Of a stretch of DNA of 64,000 bases, positions 33,387-41,787 are shown in pieces. The notes beneath the pieces were generated by a model. The model saw nothing but the letters and a program-made list of their open reading frames with translations, ran no database searches and was not told the origin of the DNA. This DNA is from Christensenella sp. UBA7102 (lineage in GTDB: Bacteria; Bacillota; Clostridia; Christensenellales; UBA1750): positions 5,578 through 69,577 of the forward strand of contig DKYK01000030.1 of the NCBI GenBank assembly GCA_002492415.1, written 5' to 3'. The position numbers and the translations under genes are program-made. The first letter of the stretch is position 1. Each line of letters begins with the position of its first letter.

Positions 33387-33794
33387 ATGACCAACAAGTC
33401 CACTAAGAAGAAAAACCTCATCTGGGCGCTGGTTGCTCTGGTCGCGGTCGTCGCGATCTTTGCGGGTGTCTACTTTGCCACCCGTCCGGAAGCTGCGCAG
33501 GGCGCCAAGCACATCACCGTGACGGTCGTTCACAAGGACGCGACGGAGCGCGTGGTTGCAATCGACACCGATGAAGAGATGCTGCGCGGCGCGCTGGAGC
33601 AGGAGAATCTGGTGCAGGGCTCCGAGAGCGAATACGGCCTGTTCATCACTACAGTGGATGGCTACACGGCCGACGATTCCGCACAGGAGTGGTGGTGCGT
33701 GACCAAGGGCGGCGAAGCGGTCAATACCGGCGTGGATACCACCCCTATCTATGACGGCGACGCTTTTGAGATGACGCTGACCACGGGCTGGTAA
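33387..33794 (+). CDS. DUF4430 domain membrane-anchored protein
   Basis: A 135-residue protein with one N-terminal membrane anchor (NLIWALVALVAVVAIFAGVYF) and an extracellular DUF4430 domain (~40-135), with the typical LRGALEQENLVQGSESEYGLFITTVDGYTADDSAQEWWCVTKGG and YDGDAFEMTLTTGW end. DUF4430 is structurally related to the transcobalamin beta domain. The next gene, 6 bp away, is an ECF S component, so this may be an extracellular ligand-capture partner of that importer. The ATG at 33387 follows AAGGAGTG. Confidence 0.8.
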   Translation: MTNKSTKKKNLIWALVALVAVVAIFAGVYFATRPEAAQGAKHITVTVVHKDATERVVAIDTDEEMLRGALEQENLVQGSESEYGLFITTVDGYTADDSAQEWWCVTKGGEAVNTGVDTTPIYDGDAFEMTLTTGW

Positions 33795-33800
33795 AGCGGC

Positions 33801-34304
33801 ATGAAGCTCAAGGTACGTGAGCTGGTGATATTGGGACTGATGACGGCGATTCTGTTTATCGCGCAGGTCGCGCTGTCTTTCTTGCCCAATATCGAGCTGG
33901 TATCGCTGCTGATCATCGTTTATACGCTGGTGTTCGGCCCGAAGGTATTGTATGTCATCTACGCTTTTGCGGTGCTAGAGGGCCTTTTGTACGGCTTTTC
34001 CACCTGGTGGATTACCTATTTGTACGTCTGGACCATCCTGGCAGGAGCGACCTGGTGCTTCCGCAAAATGGAGTCCTTGCTGGGCTGGGCGATCCTCAGC
34101 GGCGCGTTTGGGCTTGCATTCGGCGCGCTGTGCGAGCTTTCGCATTTCTTCTTCGTGGGCTGGCGCGCGATGATTGCCTCATGGGCGTCCGGACTGCTGT
34201 TTGATATTGCGCATTGCGTAGGCAATTTTTTAGCAGCGCTGGCGCTGTTCAAGCCTTTGCTGTACCTGCTCAGAAAGCTGTCGCAGCATGCCCAGATTAC
34301 TTGA
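33801..34304 (+). CDS. ECF transporter S component
   Basis: A 167-residue, six-helix substrate-binding membrane subunit of an energy-coupling factor vitamin importer (VRELVILGLMTAILFIAQVALSFLPNIELVSLLIIVYTLVFG near the start, SWASGLLFDIAHCVGNFLAALALF near the end). The shared EcfA/EcfT module is not in the window. Pairing with DUF4430 suggests a corrinoid or similar ligand, which is inference only. Confidence 0.75.
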   Translation: MKLKVRELVILGLMTAILFIAQVALSFLPNIELVSLLIIVYTLVFGPKVLYVIYAFAVLEGLLYGFSTWWITYLYVWTILAGATWCFRKMESLLGWAILSGAFGLAFGALCELSHFFFVGWRAMIASWASGLLFDIAHCVGNFLAALALFKPLLYLLRKLSQHAQIT

Positions 34305-34316
34305 ACCAATACAAAA

Positions 34317-34368
34317 ACGGACGGCCGTCCTCTCTTGAAAATTTTGAGAGAGGGCGACCGTCCGTTTT
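34317..34368 (+). terminator. Rho-independent terminator after ECF S gene
   Basis: A long stem of ACGGACGG..CCTCTCT against AGAGAGG..CCGTCCGT (34317-34365, with a small internal mismatch) followed by TTTT. Confidence 0.8.
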
Positions 34369-34369
34369 A

Positions 34370-34619
34370 GGCTGTCGATTGCGTCAACGGCCTCGCGAAA
34401 GATAAAGTTTCAATTTTTCTGTATCGGAAGCGATTTTCCATCGGCAACCGTTTTTAAGAGAGGGTGAGGAAGCGCGCTCAGCTTTCTTCCAAGCCGCTAA
34501 TTTACAGAAAATCGCTCCTTGGCGGGGTTACAGACCTCTGCCGGCGGATTGAAGATGAAGGGGGCTGCGACCCCCTCAAGCATCCCCAAGTTATCCAAGA
34601 CCATTTTGCTGTTTCGCTA
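34370..34619. other. Intergenic stretch without recognised gene
   Basis: No reading frame with a ribosome site is visible on either strand. A small hairpin at 34559-34576 (AGGGG stem) near the minus-strand Eis-like stop could be a weak terminator for that gene. Confidence 0.5.
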
Positions 34620-35816
34620 TCAGAAGTAATCCGAAAAGTAGCAATTCTTTTTGATGAATACCGATTCCAGCGTTTCCTCATTGCCTGCAACCGTCACATC
34701 GGGGCGCAGGCGCAGCGTGGACAGCGGGGCATAGCCCAGCACAAGCTGCGCCAGCGTGGTCACATCGCAGGAAAGGTCTGCGGTCGCGTCGACGCGTTCG
34801 ACGGATGCGGTGACGCCGTCTGCGTAGCTGACGGCATAGGTCCCGCTGTTTTCCTCAATGAATGCATCGCGAACTGCGATGACATAGCGACCGCTGCCCT
34901 GCGGATGGCGCATCAGAGTCAGCGCCTTGGGCACGTCCACCACGCGGAACATGCCATGGGTATCTACCTTCTGCTCGACGTGATAGGGCTCGGGAAGCAG
35001 CGTGCGGAAATCCACCTCGGCAGGGAAGACGCCTTCGACATAGGTATACTGTGCGCTCAGGCGGTAGAGGAAGCCCAGCAACCCATAGAGTGCTTCGCGG
35101 CTGTCATAGGCGAAGTCGCGGAGCACGGCCTTGCGCTCCTCGCCGCGCCCCTCCGGCTTGAACACCACATAGGCGTGCGCGCCGCTTTCGTTTGAGAGCA
35201 GATAGCGATACACATTGTCCTTGTATGGATCGCCCTCGATCCAATCCCATTGCCGCTCAGAGCGGACGATAGCCATGTTCCGGCCCAGTATAAACTTTTG
35301 ATAAACATCCTTGAAGGGTTGGATGCACTCACCCCATTGATGCAGCTTCACCTGGTAGGGACAGGGAAAGATGGACAGATCCTTGACCTGCACGCGCTGG
35401 CGCAGCGGGGCATGGCAGAACTCATAACCGAATTTGCGATAATACTCGTGTGAAAAAGGGTAGAGAGCCGAGAAAACAAAGCCGCGGGCGCGCATATCGG
35501 CGAACTTCTCAGCAAAGATGCTGCGGATGCCGCCCTGCCTGCGGTACTCGGGCAGCGAGGAGACGTTGCCCACGCCGCCGCACAGCACGATGCGCCCGTC
35601 GTAGAGAATATGATATATGTTGTTGATCATGTGGGAGGTCATGGCGCCATCGTCGCCGAATGAACCCCAAAATTCTGCGGAACCGTCGTTTTTGCGCAGC
35701 TCCTCTTCGACATTGGCGCTGACCTTCTCGGGATCGCACTTACCCACAAAGGCGATGGTGGAGATCTTTACAGCCTCCACATACTCCTGAGGCGTGCGCA
35801 GTCTGCGTGCCTGCAT
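34620..35816 (-). CDS. Eis-like GNAT acetyltransferase (three-domain)
   Basis: A 398-residue protein with two GNAT folds and a C-terminal sterol-carrier-like domain, as in mycobacterial Eis. The N-terminal GNAT shows GGVGNVSSLPEYRRQGGIRSIFAEKFADMRARGFVFSALYPFSHEYYRKFGYEF, which contains the acetyl-CoA loop RRQGGI and the conserved Tyr/Phe pair. The chain ends in FSDYF; in Eis the C-terminal carboxylate takes part in catalysis. Start ATG 35816 is preferred over 35825 because GGAG would otherwise touch the start codon. The substrate is unknown; aminoglycosides and peptides are used by relatives. Confidence 0.82.
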   Translation of the reverse strand: MQARRLRTPQEYVEAVKISTIAFVGKCDPEKVSANVEEELRKNDGSAEFWGSFGDDGAMTSHMINNIYHILYDGRIVLCGGVGNVSSLPEYRRQGGIRSIFAEKFADMRARGFVFSALYPFSHEYYRKFGYEFCHAPLRQRVQVKDLSIFPCPYQVKLHQWGECIQPFKDVYQKFILGRNMAIVRSERQWDWIEGDPYKDNVYRYLLSNESGAHAYVVFKPEGRGEERKAVLRDFAYDSREALYGLLGFLYRLSAQYTYVEGVFPAEVDFRTLLPEPYHVEQKVDTHGMFRVVDVPKALTLMRHPQGSGRYVIAVRDAFIEENSGTYAVSYADGVTASVERVDATADLSCDVTTLAQLVLGYAPLSTLRLRPDVTVAGNEETLESVFIKKNCYFSDYF

Positions 35817-35989
35817 GAATTTCATCTCCGTTTCGTAAAAAATGGGAAAAACCGTATCTTCATGCTAACAGGAGCGCCTGCGCTTGTCAAGCGAGAAAAA
35901 TATATACGAATGCAGCAAATAGGGGCTAGCCAAATCGTAACAAATATGTCATAATACTGATATGATATTTTGGAGGTGTGAATTGCCCA

Positions 35990-36673
35990 ATGAAAAAGCT
36001 GATTGCTTCTCTGCTCGTTCTCACGCTGGTGATGGTGTGCTTCCCGGCAAGCGCGCTGGCGGAGACGTTTTACCCCAACTATGACGAAGCGCCCCGCGCA
36101 GAGGACTCCGTTTTCACCGGCAAGGTCGAAGAGACTGAGAAGGTTGAAACTGAAAAAGTGGAACAGGCCAAGGGTGCCACCGACGGCATTTACGTTGAAA
36201 ACTGGTATGAGTACGATATGCCTTATGTTATCAAGGTAGACAGAACCAACCAGGTTATCACGATCCTGAGCGAGTCCTCCTCTGGCTATTACGATCAGAT
36301 CGAGCATCAGTTCATCTGCTCCACCGGCACGAAGAAGGATCCCACGCCCAAGGGTGAGTTTGAACTCTCCGACGCTTCCCGCAAGGAATGGAGATTGTTC
36401 AAGACCTATAATACCTACGTTCGCTACGCCGTGCACATCCAGGGCAATTACTTCTTCCACTCCCTGCTGTACAGCAAGCCAGACGTCAAGACCCTGAGCC
36501 GCACCTCCTACCGCAACCTGGGCAAGAAGGCCTCTCACGGCTGCATCCGCATGCTGGACGAGGACGTCAAGTGGATGTTTGAGAACTGCATGGCCGGCAC
36601 CAAGGTCTACGTGATGGACTGTGACAAGGATTCGGAGCTGAACAAGTCTCTGCTGCCCCCAAAGCTGAAGTAA
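35990..36673 (+). CDS. L,D-transpeptidase (YkuD domain), secreted
   Basis: A 227-residue secreted enzyme expected to make 3-3 peptidoglycan cross-links. The Sec signal is MKKLIASLLVLTLVMVCFPASALAE (cleavage after ALA). A short charged stretch with repeated E/KVE units (about residues 46-57) precedes the YkuD domain (~75-205), with HFHSLLY-like FFHSLLY and the active-site motif SHGCIRM with the catalytic Cys and His. The start ATG at 35990 is 13 nt after GGAGG, slightly long; the GTG closer to it would disrupt the signal peptide. Confidence 0.9.
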   Translation: MKKLIASLLVLTLVMVCFPASALAETFYPNYDEAPRAEDSVFTGKVEETEKVETEKVEQAKGATDGIYVENWYEYDMPYVIKVDRTNQVITILSESSSGYYDQIEHQFICSTGTKKDPTPKGEFELSDASRKEWRLFKTYNTYVRYAVHIQGNYFFHSLLYSKPDVKTLSRTSYRNLGKKASHGCIRMLDEDVKWMFENCMAGTKVYVMDCDKDSELNKSLLPPKLK

Positions 36674-36684
36674 AAACCCGTGAC

Positions 36685-36702
36685 TCTGCGGTGCACCGCA
36701 GA
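36685..36702. repeat. Perfect 18-bp palindrome
   Basis: TCTGCGGTGCACCGCAGA lies 12 bp after the transpeptidase stop. It may be part of the transcription end or a protein-binding site. Confidence 0.5.
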
Positions 36703-36710
36703 TCTGTAGC

Positions 36711-36740
36711 AAGGCCCATGTCCGTAAGGACATGGGCCTT
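36711..36740. terminator. Convergent terminator hairpin
   Basis: A perfect 13-bp stem with a GTAA tetraloop (36711-36723 with 36728-36740) between the plus-strand transpeptidase and the minus-strand SDR gene. It works symmetrically, though T-runs are short. Confidence 0.7.
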
Positions 36741-36761
36741 CAATATGCAGAGTATGGCGCA

Positions 36762-37559
36762 TCACAACCGGCGCAGGTGGAAACCCGCGTCCGCGTTGAG
36801 CACGGTGCCGGTACCGAAATCCAGCAGGCCGGAGCACGCAGCAAGTACCTGGTCGGCAACATCCTCCGGCGTGCCCAGGCGACGGATGGGGGTGAGACCC
36901 TCGTCGTGCACGAGGTGCTCGTAACGATCCCGCACACCCGCGGTCATATCCGTCAGTATGATGCCGGGACGCACCTCGAATACCGGAATGCCGTACTCGG
37001 CCAGCCGGTCGGCAAACAGCTGCGTGGTCATGGATACGGCAGCCTTGGAGGTGCAGTATTCCCCGCGTGAAGTGGAGGAGGTGTAGGCGGAGATGGAGGA
37101 GATGTTGACAATGCGCGGATGATAGTCGGGAAATCCCGCGCGCTGCGCCGAAATCATTGCCTGGGCGCCCGACTGGCACATGAAGAAGCAGCTCTCGGCA
37201 TTGTTGCGCATCAGGCGCTCATAACTTTCCACTGTAGTCTCCAGCACATCCAGGCGTACGAGCGGCGCTACCCCCGCGTTGTTGACCAGCACGTCCAAAC
37301 GGCCGGAAAAGTCTTTGGCTATCATGGAAAATAACGTTGCGCGCTGTGCCTCGTCCGATACGTCGCAGGGCGCGTACAGCCAGTCGCCCAGCGCGTCCAG
37401 TTCCGCTGCGATGCTCTGCGTAGCTTCTGGTCCTTGCGTCTTGCTGCAGAGCATTACGCGATAGCCCTCGCGCAGCAGTGCCTTTGCGATTCCCAGACCG
37501 ATGCCGCGCCGCGCGCCCGTCACCAGTGCATTGCGGCCTGTTCCCGAAATGGTTTTCAT
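36762..37559 (-). CDS. Short-chain dehydrogenase/reductase (3-ketoacyl-ACP reductase-like)
   Basis: A 265-residue classical SDR. The cofactor loop is TGARRGIG, the NNAG motif is present, and the catalytic Ser and YxxxK appear in NISSISAYTSSTSRGEYCTSKAAV. The C-terminal FGTGTVLNADAGFHLRRL is typical of sugar or ketoacyl reductases. The ATG overlaps the stop of the flavin oxidoreductase gene by 4 bp (ATGA), so the two proteins are translationally coupled and likely work on the same substrate. Confidence 0.88.
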   Translation of the reverse strand: MKTISGTGRNALVTGARRGIGLGIAKALLREGYRVMLCSKTQGPEATQSIAAELDALGDWLYAPCDVSDEAQRATLFSMIAKDFSGRLDVLVNNAGVAPLVRLDVLETTVESYERLMRNNAESCFFMCQSGAQAMISAQRAGFPDYHPRIVNISSISAYTSSTSRGEYCTSKAAVSMTTQLFADRLAEYGIPVFEVRPGIILTDMTAGVRDRYEHLVHDEGLTPIRRLGTPEDVADQVLAACSGLLDFGTGTVLNADAGFHLRRL

Positions 37560-38863
37560 TTTGATGTCAGCTCCTTGTACAGCCTTGTGTAATAGGGATC
37601 GCGTACCGCGCAGCCTGCCGTGCCGCCCAGGCGCATCAGCTGCGAGCATTTGCCGCAGGCGACGCAGCACTTTCGGGCGTCCAGGCCGCGCCCGGAGAGC
37701 AAATCGTCCGCAAAGTCCGGATAGGCGAACGCCATGCGGCCAAAACCGGCCAGATCACACACGCCCGCCTCTACCGCGCCCGCGGCCAGGTTCCCCGCGA
37801 ATGCCCGTGGATAGGAAAACGCTGAACCGATGACGGAAAGCGAAGGGAATGCGCGCTTAATGCCGCTCACGCAGTCCATCATGCGGGCCAGTCCCTGCAG
37901 GGGCTCTTCGGGCAGCGGATAGGGCTGCCAATCGGCGGGGCGATTGACGTGCGGATTGACGTAGGGGTTGCCGATGGTCACATCCAACAATTCCAACCCC
38001 AGCTTCTGCAGCTCGCCCACCAGCCGGATGGGTTCGGTCAGATCGGGGGCAAGGCTGCCGTCGTCCTGAACGCCGAAACCGTAGGGATAAGGGAAACCGT
38101 CGTATACGTTCAACCGGGAGGTGATGAGAAAATCGCCCGTGACGACGGCCTTTGCCTTGCCGTAGCTTTCCCGCAGCAGCCGCGTGCGGTTTTCAAAGCT
38201 GCCCCCAAATGCGCCTGGCCGGATGAACGCTGAAAGCAGTTCACTGGTCAGATAGCGATGGCAGCACTTGATGTCCACGCCGTCAAAACCCGCGGCCTGC
38301 GCAAGGCGCGCTGTCTGCGCAAAGTCGTCCTCCAGGCGAAAAAGCGCGTCGTCGGAGATGATGCAGGAGGCGGGAAGAGGGGCGTCTTTTTCAAAAAGCG
38401 GGTTGTTGCAGGCGATCACGGGCGCAGGAACGCCGTCGGGCTTGGAATACCGCCCGGAGTGCGTCGCCTGCAGAATCAACAGCGGCGGCTCGTGCCCAGA
38501 CTGCACGGCGGTCTCGCGGATGCGCTCGGTCAAGCGGCGGAAATCGTCCAGGTTGTCGCTGGTAAGAAAAGATTGGCGCGGGTTGGCGCGTCCTTCCCGC
38601 CGCACAGCGCAGGCTTCAAACCAGATCAGCGCGGCGCCGCTGCGCGCGAACCGGTCGTAGCGGCGAATCGTCAGCTCTCCCGGCGCTCCGTCCGGCACGC
38701 AATCGCAGCCCTCCATGGGCTGAATGGCGATGCGGTTGAGCAATGTGCGCCCAGCGACGGTCAGCGGACGGCGTAGCGCGCCATATTCGCTGGAAAGGGG
38801 CAGGCAAACCCCGATGCGCTCCATGGTTTGATGCAGATCCGACAAGGTTTTGCAGGTAAACAT
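37556..38863 (-). CDS. NADH:flavin oxidoreductase (old yellow enzyme family, truncated 2,4-dienoyl-CoA-reductase type)
   Basis: A 435-residue FMN TIM barrel. Signatures are LLNRIAIQPMEGCD at the first strand, ILQATHSGRYS, GFDGVDIKCCHRYL (HxxxY-like proton-donor region, here CCHRYL) and a C-terminal iron-sulfur cluster motif C-x2-C-x2-C-x11-C (CVACGKCSQ...GC). The C-terminal FAD/NAD domain of the ~640-residue dienoyl-CoA reductases is absent. It likely reduces an activated C=C bond under anaerobic conditions. ATG 38863 is chosen behind AGGGGGTG. It faces the AraC-linked operon across a 228-bp divergent region. Confidence 0.85.
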   Translation of the reverse strand: MFTCKTLSDLHQTMERIGVCLPLSSEYGALRRPLTVAGRTLLNRIAIQPMEGCDCVPDGAPGELTIRRYDRFARSGAALIWFEACAVRREGRANPRQSFLTSDNLDDFRRLTERIRETAVQSGHEPPLLILQATHSGRYSKPDGVPAPVIACNNPLFEKDAPLPASCIISDDALFRLEDDFAQTARLAQAAGFDGVDIKCCHRYLTSELLSAFIRPGAFGGSFENRTRLLRESYGKAKAVVTGDFLITSRLNVYDGFPYPYGFGVQDDGSLAPDLTEPIRLVGELQKLGLELLDVTIGNPYVNPHVNRPADWQPYPLPEEPLQGLARMMDCVSGIKRAFPSLSVIGSAFSYPRAFAGNLAAGAVEAGVCDLAGFGRMAFAYPDFADDLLSGRGLDARKCCVACGKCSQLMRLGGTAGCAVRDPYYTRLYKELTSK

Positions 38864-38935
38864 ATTCACACCCCCTGTTATTGCGTTCAATAAAACCAGC
38901 ATACGGTATTTCAGCGGACGGAAGTCGTATAAATC

Positions 38936-38954
38936 ATGCGAAAACTATGCGAAA
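38936..38954. promoter_or_regulatory. Direct repeats, candidate AraC-family operator
   Basis: Two copies of ATGCGAAA (38936-38943 and 38947-38954) are 11 bp apart, one helical turn, in the divergent region between the flavin-oxidoreductase operon and the dehydrogenase-AraC operon. AraC-type proteins bind such in-phase direct repeats. The regulator at 40101 is the obvious candidate. Confidence 0.5.
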
Positions 38955-39091
38955 TCTGCGTTTTGCACCTGTGACGCGCACGTGAAATTGGACAGATTCT
39001 GCTGATTTTCATGCAGATGAGGGCTGTTCAGCTGCGCTGCATTCTGCTAAAATGGGAATATGCAAATCGCACGAATAAGGGAGGTGCCCGT

Positions 39092-40099
39092 ATGCGCATG
39101 CGCGCGGCCTTTATCACCAATTCACCGGAATTGATCGATCGGATTTATCCGGAAACCGAGCGGCGGCGATTGACCGAGAAGCTGGATCTGCTGCCCGGCG
39201 TGCTGACGGAGGAAACCCTCTCGTCACGGGCGGAAGAGACGAGGGAGGTCAGCGTGCTGCTGTCCACGTGGAATATGCCGATGCTGAACCGGCAGCGCAT
39301 TGCAGCGGCCTTCCCGCAGCTGCGCTTCCTGTTCTATGGCGCGGGATCGGTGCAGTATTTTGCGCGCCCATTCCTGGAGAGCGGCGTGCGAGTGTTTTCA
39401 GCGTGGGCGGCAAACGCCGTGCCTGTAGCCGAGTATGCCGTTTCGCAAATTGTGCTGTCCGGCAAGGGCTGTTTCCAGGCCATGCGCCGGTACCGCGAGC
39501 ATGACCGCGCCGATGCGCAGCAGTTTGTCAGCGCCCAGCCTTGCAACTATGGCGTCCGCGTGGGGCTGCTGGGTGCGGGCATGATTGGCCGCATGGTTGC
39601 TCAGCGCCTTCGGGGATATGAATACGAGGTGCTGATCTACGATCCCTTTGTGGCGGACGAAACGATTGCCGCACTGGGCGCGCGCCGTGCCACGCTTACG
39701 GAAATCTTCGCCACCTGTCAGGTGATCTCAAACCATGTTGCGAACCTGCCCTCCACGGTGGGCATGATCGATGAGGCGCTGCTGCGCTCCATGCTTCCCA
39801 ACGCCACGTTTATCAACACGGGACGCGGCGCGCAGGTGGACGAAGGTGCGCTCACCCGCGCGATGGAGGAGGAACCTGACCGCACGGCGCTGTTGGACGT
39901 CACCTTCCCCGAGCCGCCCGAAGCGGACAGCCCGCTGCTGCGCTTGCCCAATGTGTTCCTCACGCCGCATATTGCAGGCTCCATGGGTCAGGAGGTGGCG
40001 CGCATGGGCGCCTATATGGCCGAGGAGTGCGAGCGCGTACTTTCAGGAGAAGCGGCACGCTACGAAGTGACGCTCGACATGCTGGAAACGATGGCCTGA
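39092..40099 (+). CDS. D-isomer-specific 2-hydroxyacid dehydrogenase
   Basis: A 335-residue NAD-dependent dehydrogenase. The Rossmann domain shows GLLGAGMIGRMVAQRL; the catalytic Arg is in NTGRGAQVDEGAL; Glu and His are in TFPEPPEADSPLLRLPNVFLTPHIAGSMG. The family interconverts 2-keto and D-2-hydroxyacids. The start is ATG 39092 behind AGGGAGGTG; an in-frame ATG 81 bp earlier is poor. AraC follows by 1 bp. Confidence 0.87.
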   Translation: MRMRAAFITNSPELIDRIYPETERRRLTEKLDLLPGVLTEETLSSRAEETREVSVLLSTWNMPMLNRQRIAAAFPQLRFLFYGAGSVQYFARPFLESGVRVFSAWAANAVPVAEYAVSQIVLSGKGCFQAMRRYREHDRADAQQFVSAQPCNYGVRVGLLGAGMIGRMVAQRLRGYEYEVLIYDPFVADETIAALGARRATLTEIFATCQVISNHVANLPSTVGMIDEALLRSMLPNATFINTGRGAQVDEGALTRAMEEEPDRTALLDVTFPEPPEADSPLLRLPNVFLTPHIAGSMGQEVARMGAYMAEECERVLSGEAARYEVTLDMLETMA

Positions 40100-40100
40100 A

Positions 40101-40901
40101 ATGAAGAAGCTGATTCCAGATTTGCAGCACAGCGTCAGCCAGGCGCCCGAACACCAGCACAGCCATCTTTCCTGCGAGATGGTGTACGTAAAGCGCGGCA
40201 AAGCGCGCTTTACCATCGGCGGGGTGGATTACACCGCGGGGCCGGGCTGTCTGCTGTTCATCTCTTCTTTGGAAGAGCACCGGGTGCGCGTGCTGTCCGA
40301 GCCATATGAACGATATTTCGCGATTCTTTCTCTGCCTGAGCTGACGCGCGCCTTTCCACACTCGCCCCTGACCCTGGTGTTCACGAGCCGGCCGCGAGGC
40401 TTTGTACACTGTGTGTCCCTGCGTGGCAGCCGCGCCGATGCTGACGCGATCTTTGCCTCGCTACATCGCGAGTACCTGTCCGACCTGCCCTGCGCGCGGG
40501 AGATGGCCGAGGCGGAGCTCAAGCGCCTGCTGGTGCTGACGCGCCGCGCCTGCCCGGAGAATTTTGCGGCCTGCCCGGGCCCTGTGGCGGGGCGCGTGCG
40601 GGAGGCGCAGGAGTATATCGATCGCAATTTTACACAGGAGCTATCGGTGGCGCAAGTCGCATCCAGGTTCTTCGTCAGCCCAAGCCATTTGACGCACAGC
40701 TTTCACGAGCAGGTAGGATACAGTCCCAAGCAATACATCAAGCTGCTGCGCCTGTCTTATGCGCGCGAGCTGATGGAGACCACCGATTTGCCCGTGACGG
40801 ATGTGGCGGTCAAATGCGGCTTTGCCGATGTCAACAACTTCATCCGCGCCTTCCGTCAGACCTATTCCGTGCCGCCGGGCAAGTGGCGCCGGGCGACTTA
40901 G
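40101..40901 (+). CDS. AraC family transcriptional regulator
   Basis: A 266-residue regulator with an N-terminal cupin sensor domain (HQHSHLSCEMVYVKRGKARFTIGGVDYTAGPGCLLFISSLEEHRV) and two C-terminal helix-turn-helix motifs (LSVAQVASRFFVSPSHLTHSFHEQVGYSPKQYIKLLRLSYARELM and VTDVAVKCGFADVNNFIRAFRQTY). The cupin His residues suggest a small-molecule ligand. It lies inside the operon it probably controls. Confidence 0.92.
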   Translation: MKKLIPDLQHSVSQAPEHQHSHLSCEMVYVKRGKARFTIGGVDYTAGPGCLLFISSLEEHRVRVLSEPYERYFAILSLPELTRAFPHSPLTLVFTSRPRGFVHCVSLRGSRADADAIFASLHREYLSDLPCAREMAEAELKRLLVLTRRACPENFAACPGPVAGRVREAQEYIDRNFTQELSVAQVASRFFVSPSHLTHSFHEQVGYSPKQYIKLLRLSYARELMETTDLPVTDVAVKCGFADVNNFIRAFRQTYSVPPGKWRRAT

Positions 40902-40991
40902 CGCTCCAGAGTGCGGAGAGATTTCTCGCTCCGCTCGAAATTTCCCCGTTCGTTTCCGCCAGCACGACATCAAAAAGGAGGTTCTATCGAA

Positions 40992-41777
40992 ATGAACACA
41001 CCGCTTCACGACCTGCATATCCACACCAACCTTTCGCTCTGTTCTTCCGACCCGGAGCAAACAGTGGAAAACATCGCTTCCTGGGCCGCTGCGCATGGCG
41101 TGGGAACCATCGGCATCTCCAACCACGTCTGGGATTGCGACGTCCCTGCGGGCAGTGAATTCTACGCCGGACAGCCATTTTCCCACATTTTGCGCATCCG
41201 TGAGCAGATTCCCGCCGATCTGCACGGCGTTCGCCTGCTCATCGGCGCGGAAACGGAATTTGCCGGCGGAAAAATCATGCTCTCGCAGGCCTGCAGGGAT
41301 CAGCTGGATTACCTGCTGGTGCCGCATTCCCATATCCACATGGTGGGCCTGGTGCTGCCTGCAGACCGCGTTACTGACGAACAGGTCGCCGATTACCTTG
41401 TGACCAGTTTCTGCGACCTGGTGAAAAAGGACTGCGCTACCATCGTCGCGCACCCCTTTAGCCCCGTCGGCCGCACGCCCGTGCAGACCAAGGGCATACT
41501 CGACTGCATCTCCGACGAACAGTTCGCCGCGTGCTTTGCGCTCGCCGCACAGCACGGCGCAGCCATCGAGATCAACGGCTCCGCCTTTGAGCGCGAATGG
41601 AACGATCCCCAGCTCATGGCCAACCACGAGCGCATGTTCTCCATCGCGCGGGACTGCGGCTGTATCTTTACACTGGGCAGCGACGCGCATGCCCTGCAGG
41701 AGCTGGGATTTGTTGAACTGGCCATGCAACTGGCGCGGCGCCTGTCCATCCCTGACGACCGCTTTGCACGCCTGTAA
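40992..41777 (+). CDS. PHP domain phosphoesterase (histidinol-phosphatase-like)
   Basis: A 261-residue PHP-fold metal-dependent phosphoesterase. Metal ligands are visible in DLHIHTNLS (HxH), GISNHVWD, GAETEFAGG, VPHSHIHM, VAHPF and the final GSDAHALQELG. The group includes HisK and several sugar-phosphate or nucleotide phosphatases; the context of redox enzymes does not suggest histidine synthesis. ATG 40992 is behind AAAAGGAGG with good spacing. It lies 90 bp after araC. Confidence 0.82.
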   Translation: MNTPLHDLHIHTNLSLCSSDPEQTVENIASWAAAHGVGTIGISNHVWDCDVPAGSEFYAGQPFSHILRIREQIPADLHGVRLLIGAETEFAGGKIMLSQACRDQLDYLLVPHSHIHMVGLVLPADRVTDEQVADYLVTSFCDLVKKDCATIVAHPFSPVGRTPVQTKGILDCISDEQFAACFALAAQHGAAIEINGSAFEREWNDPQLMANHERMFSIARDCGCIFTLGSDAHALQELGFVELAMQLARRLSIPDDRFARL

Positions 41778-41787
41778 GGGGGACGCC

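Noticed and set aside
36685..36702. Operator for the L,D-transpeptidase or SDR gene
   Set aside because: The palindrome lies at the 3' ends of two convergent genes, so a role in initiation is unlikely; kept only as a repeat.
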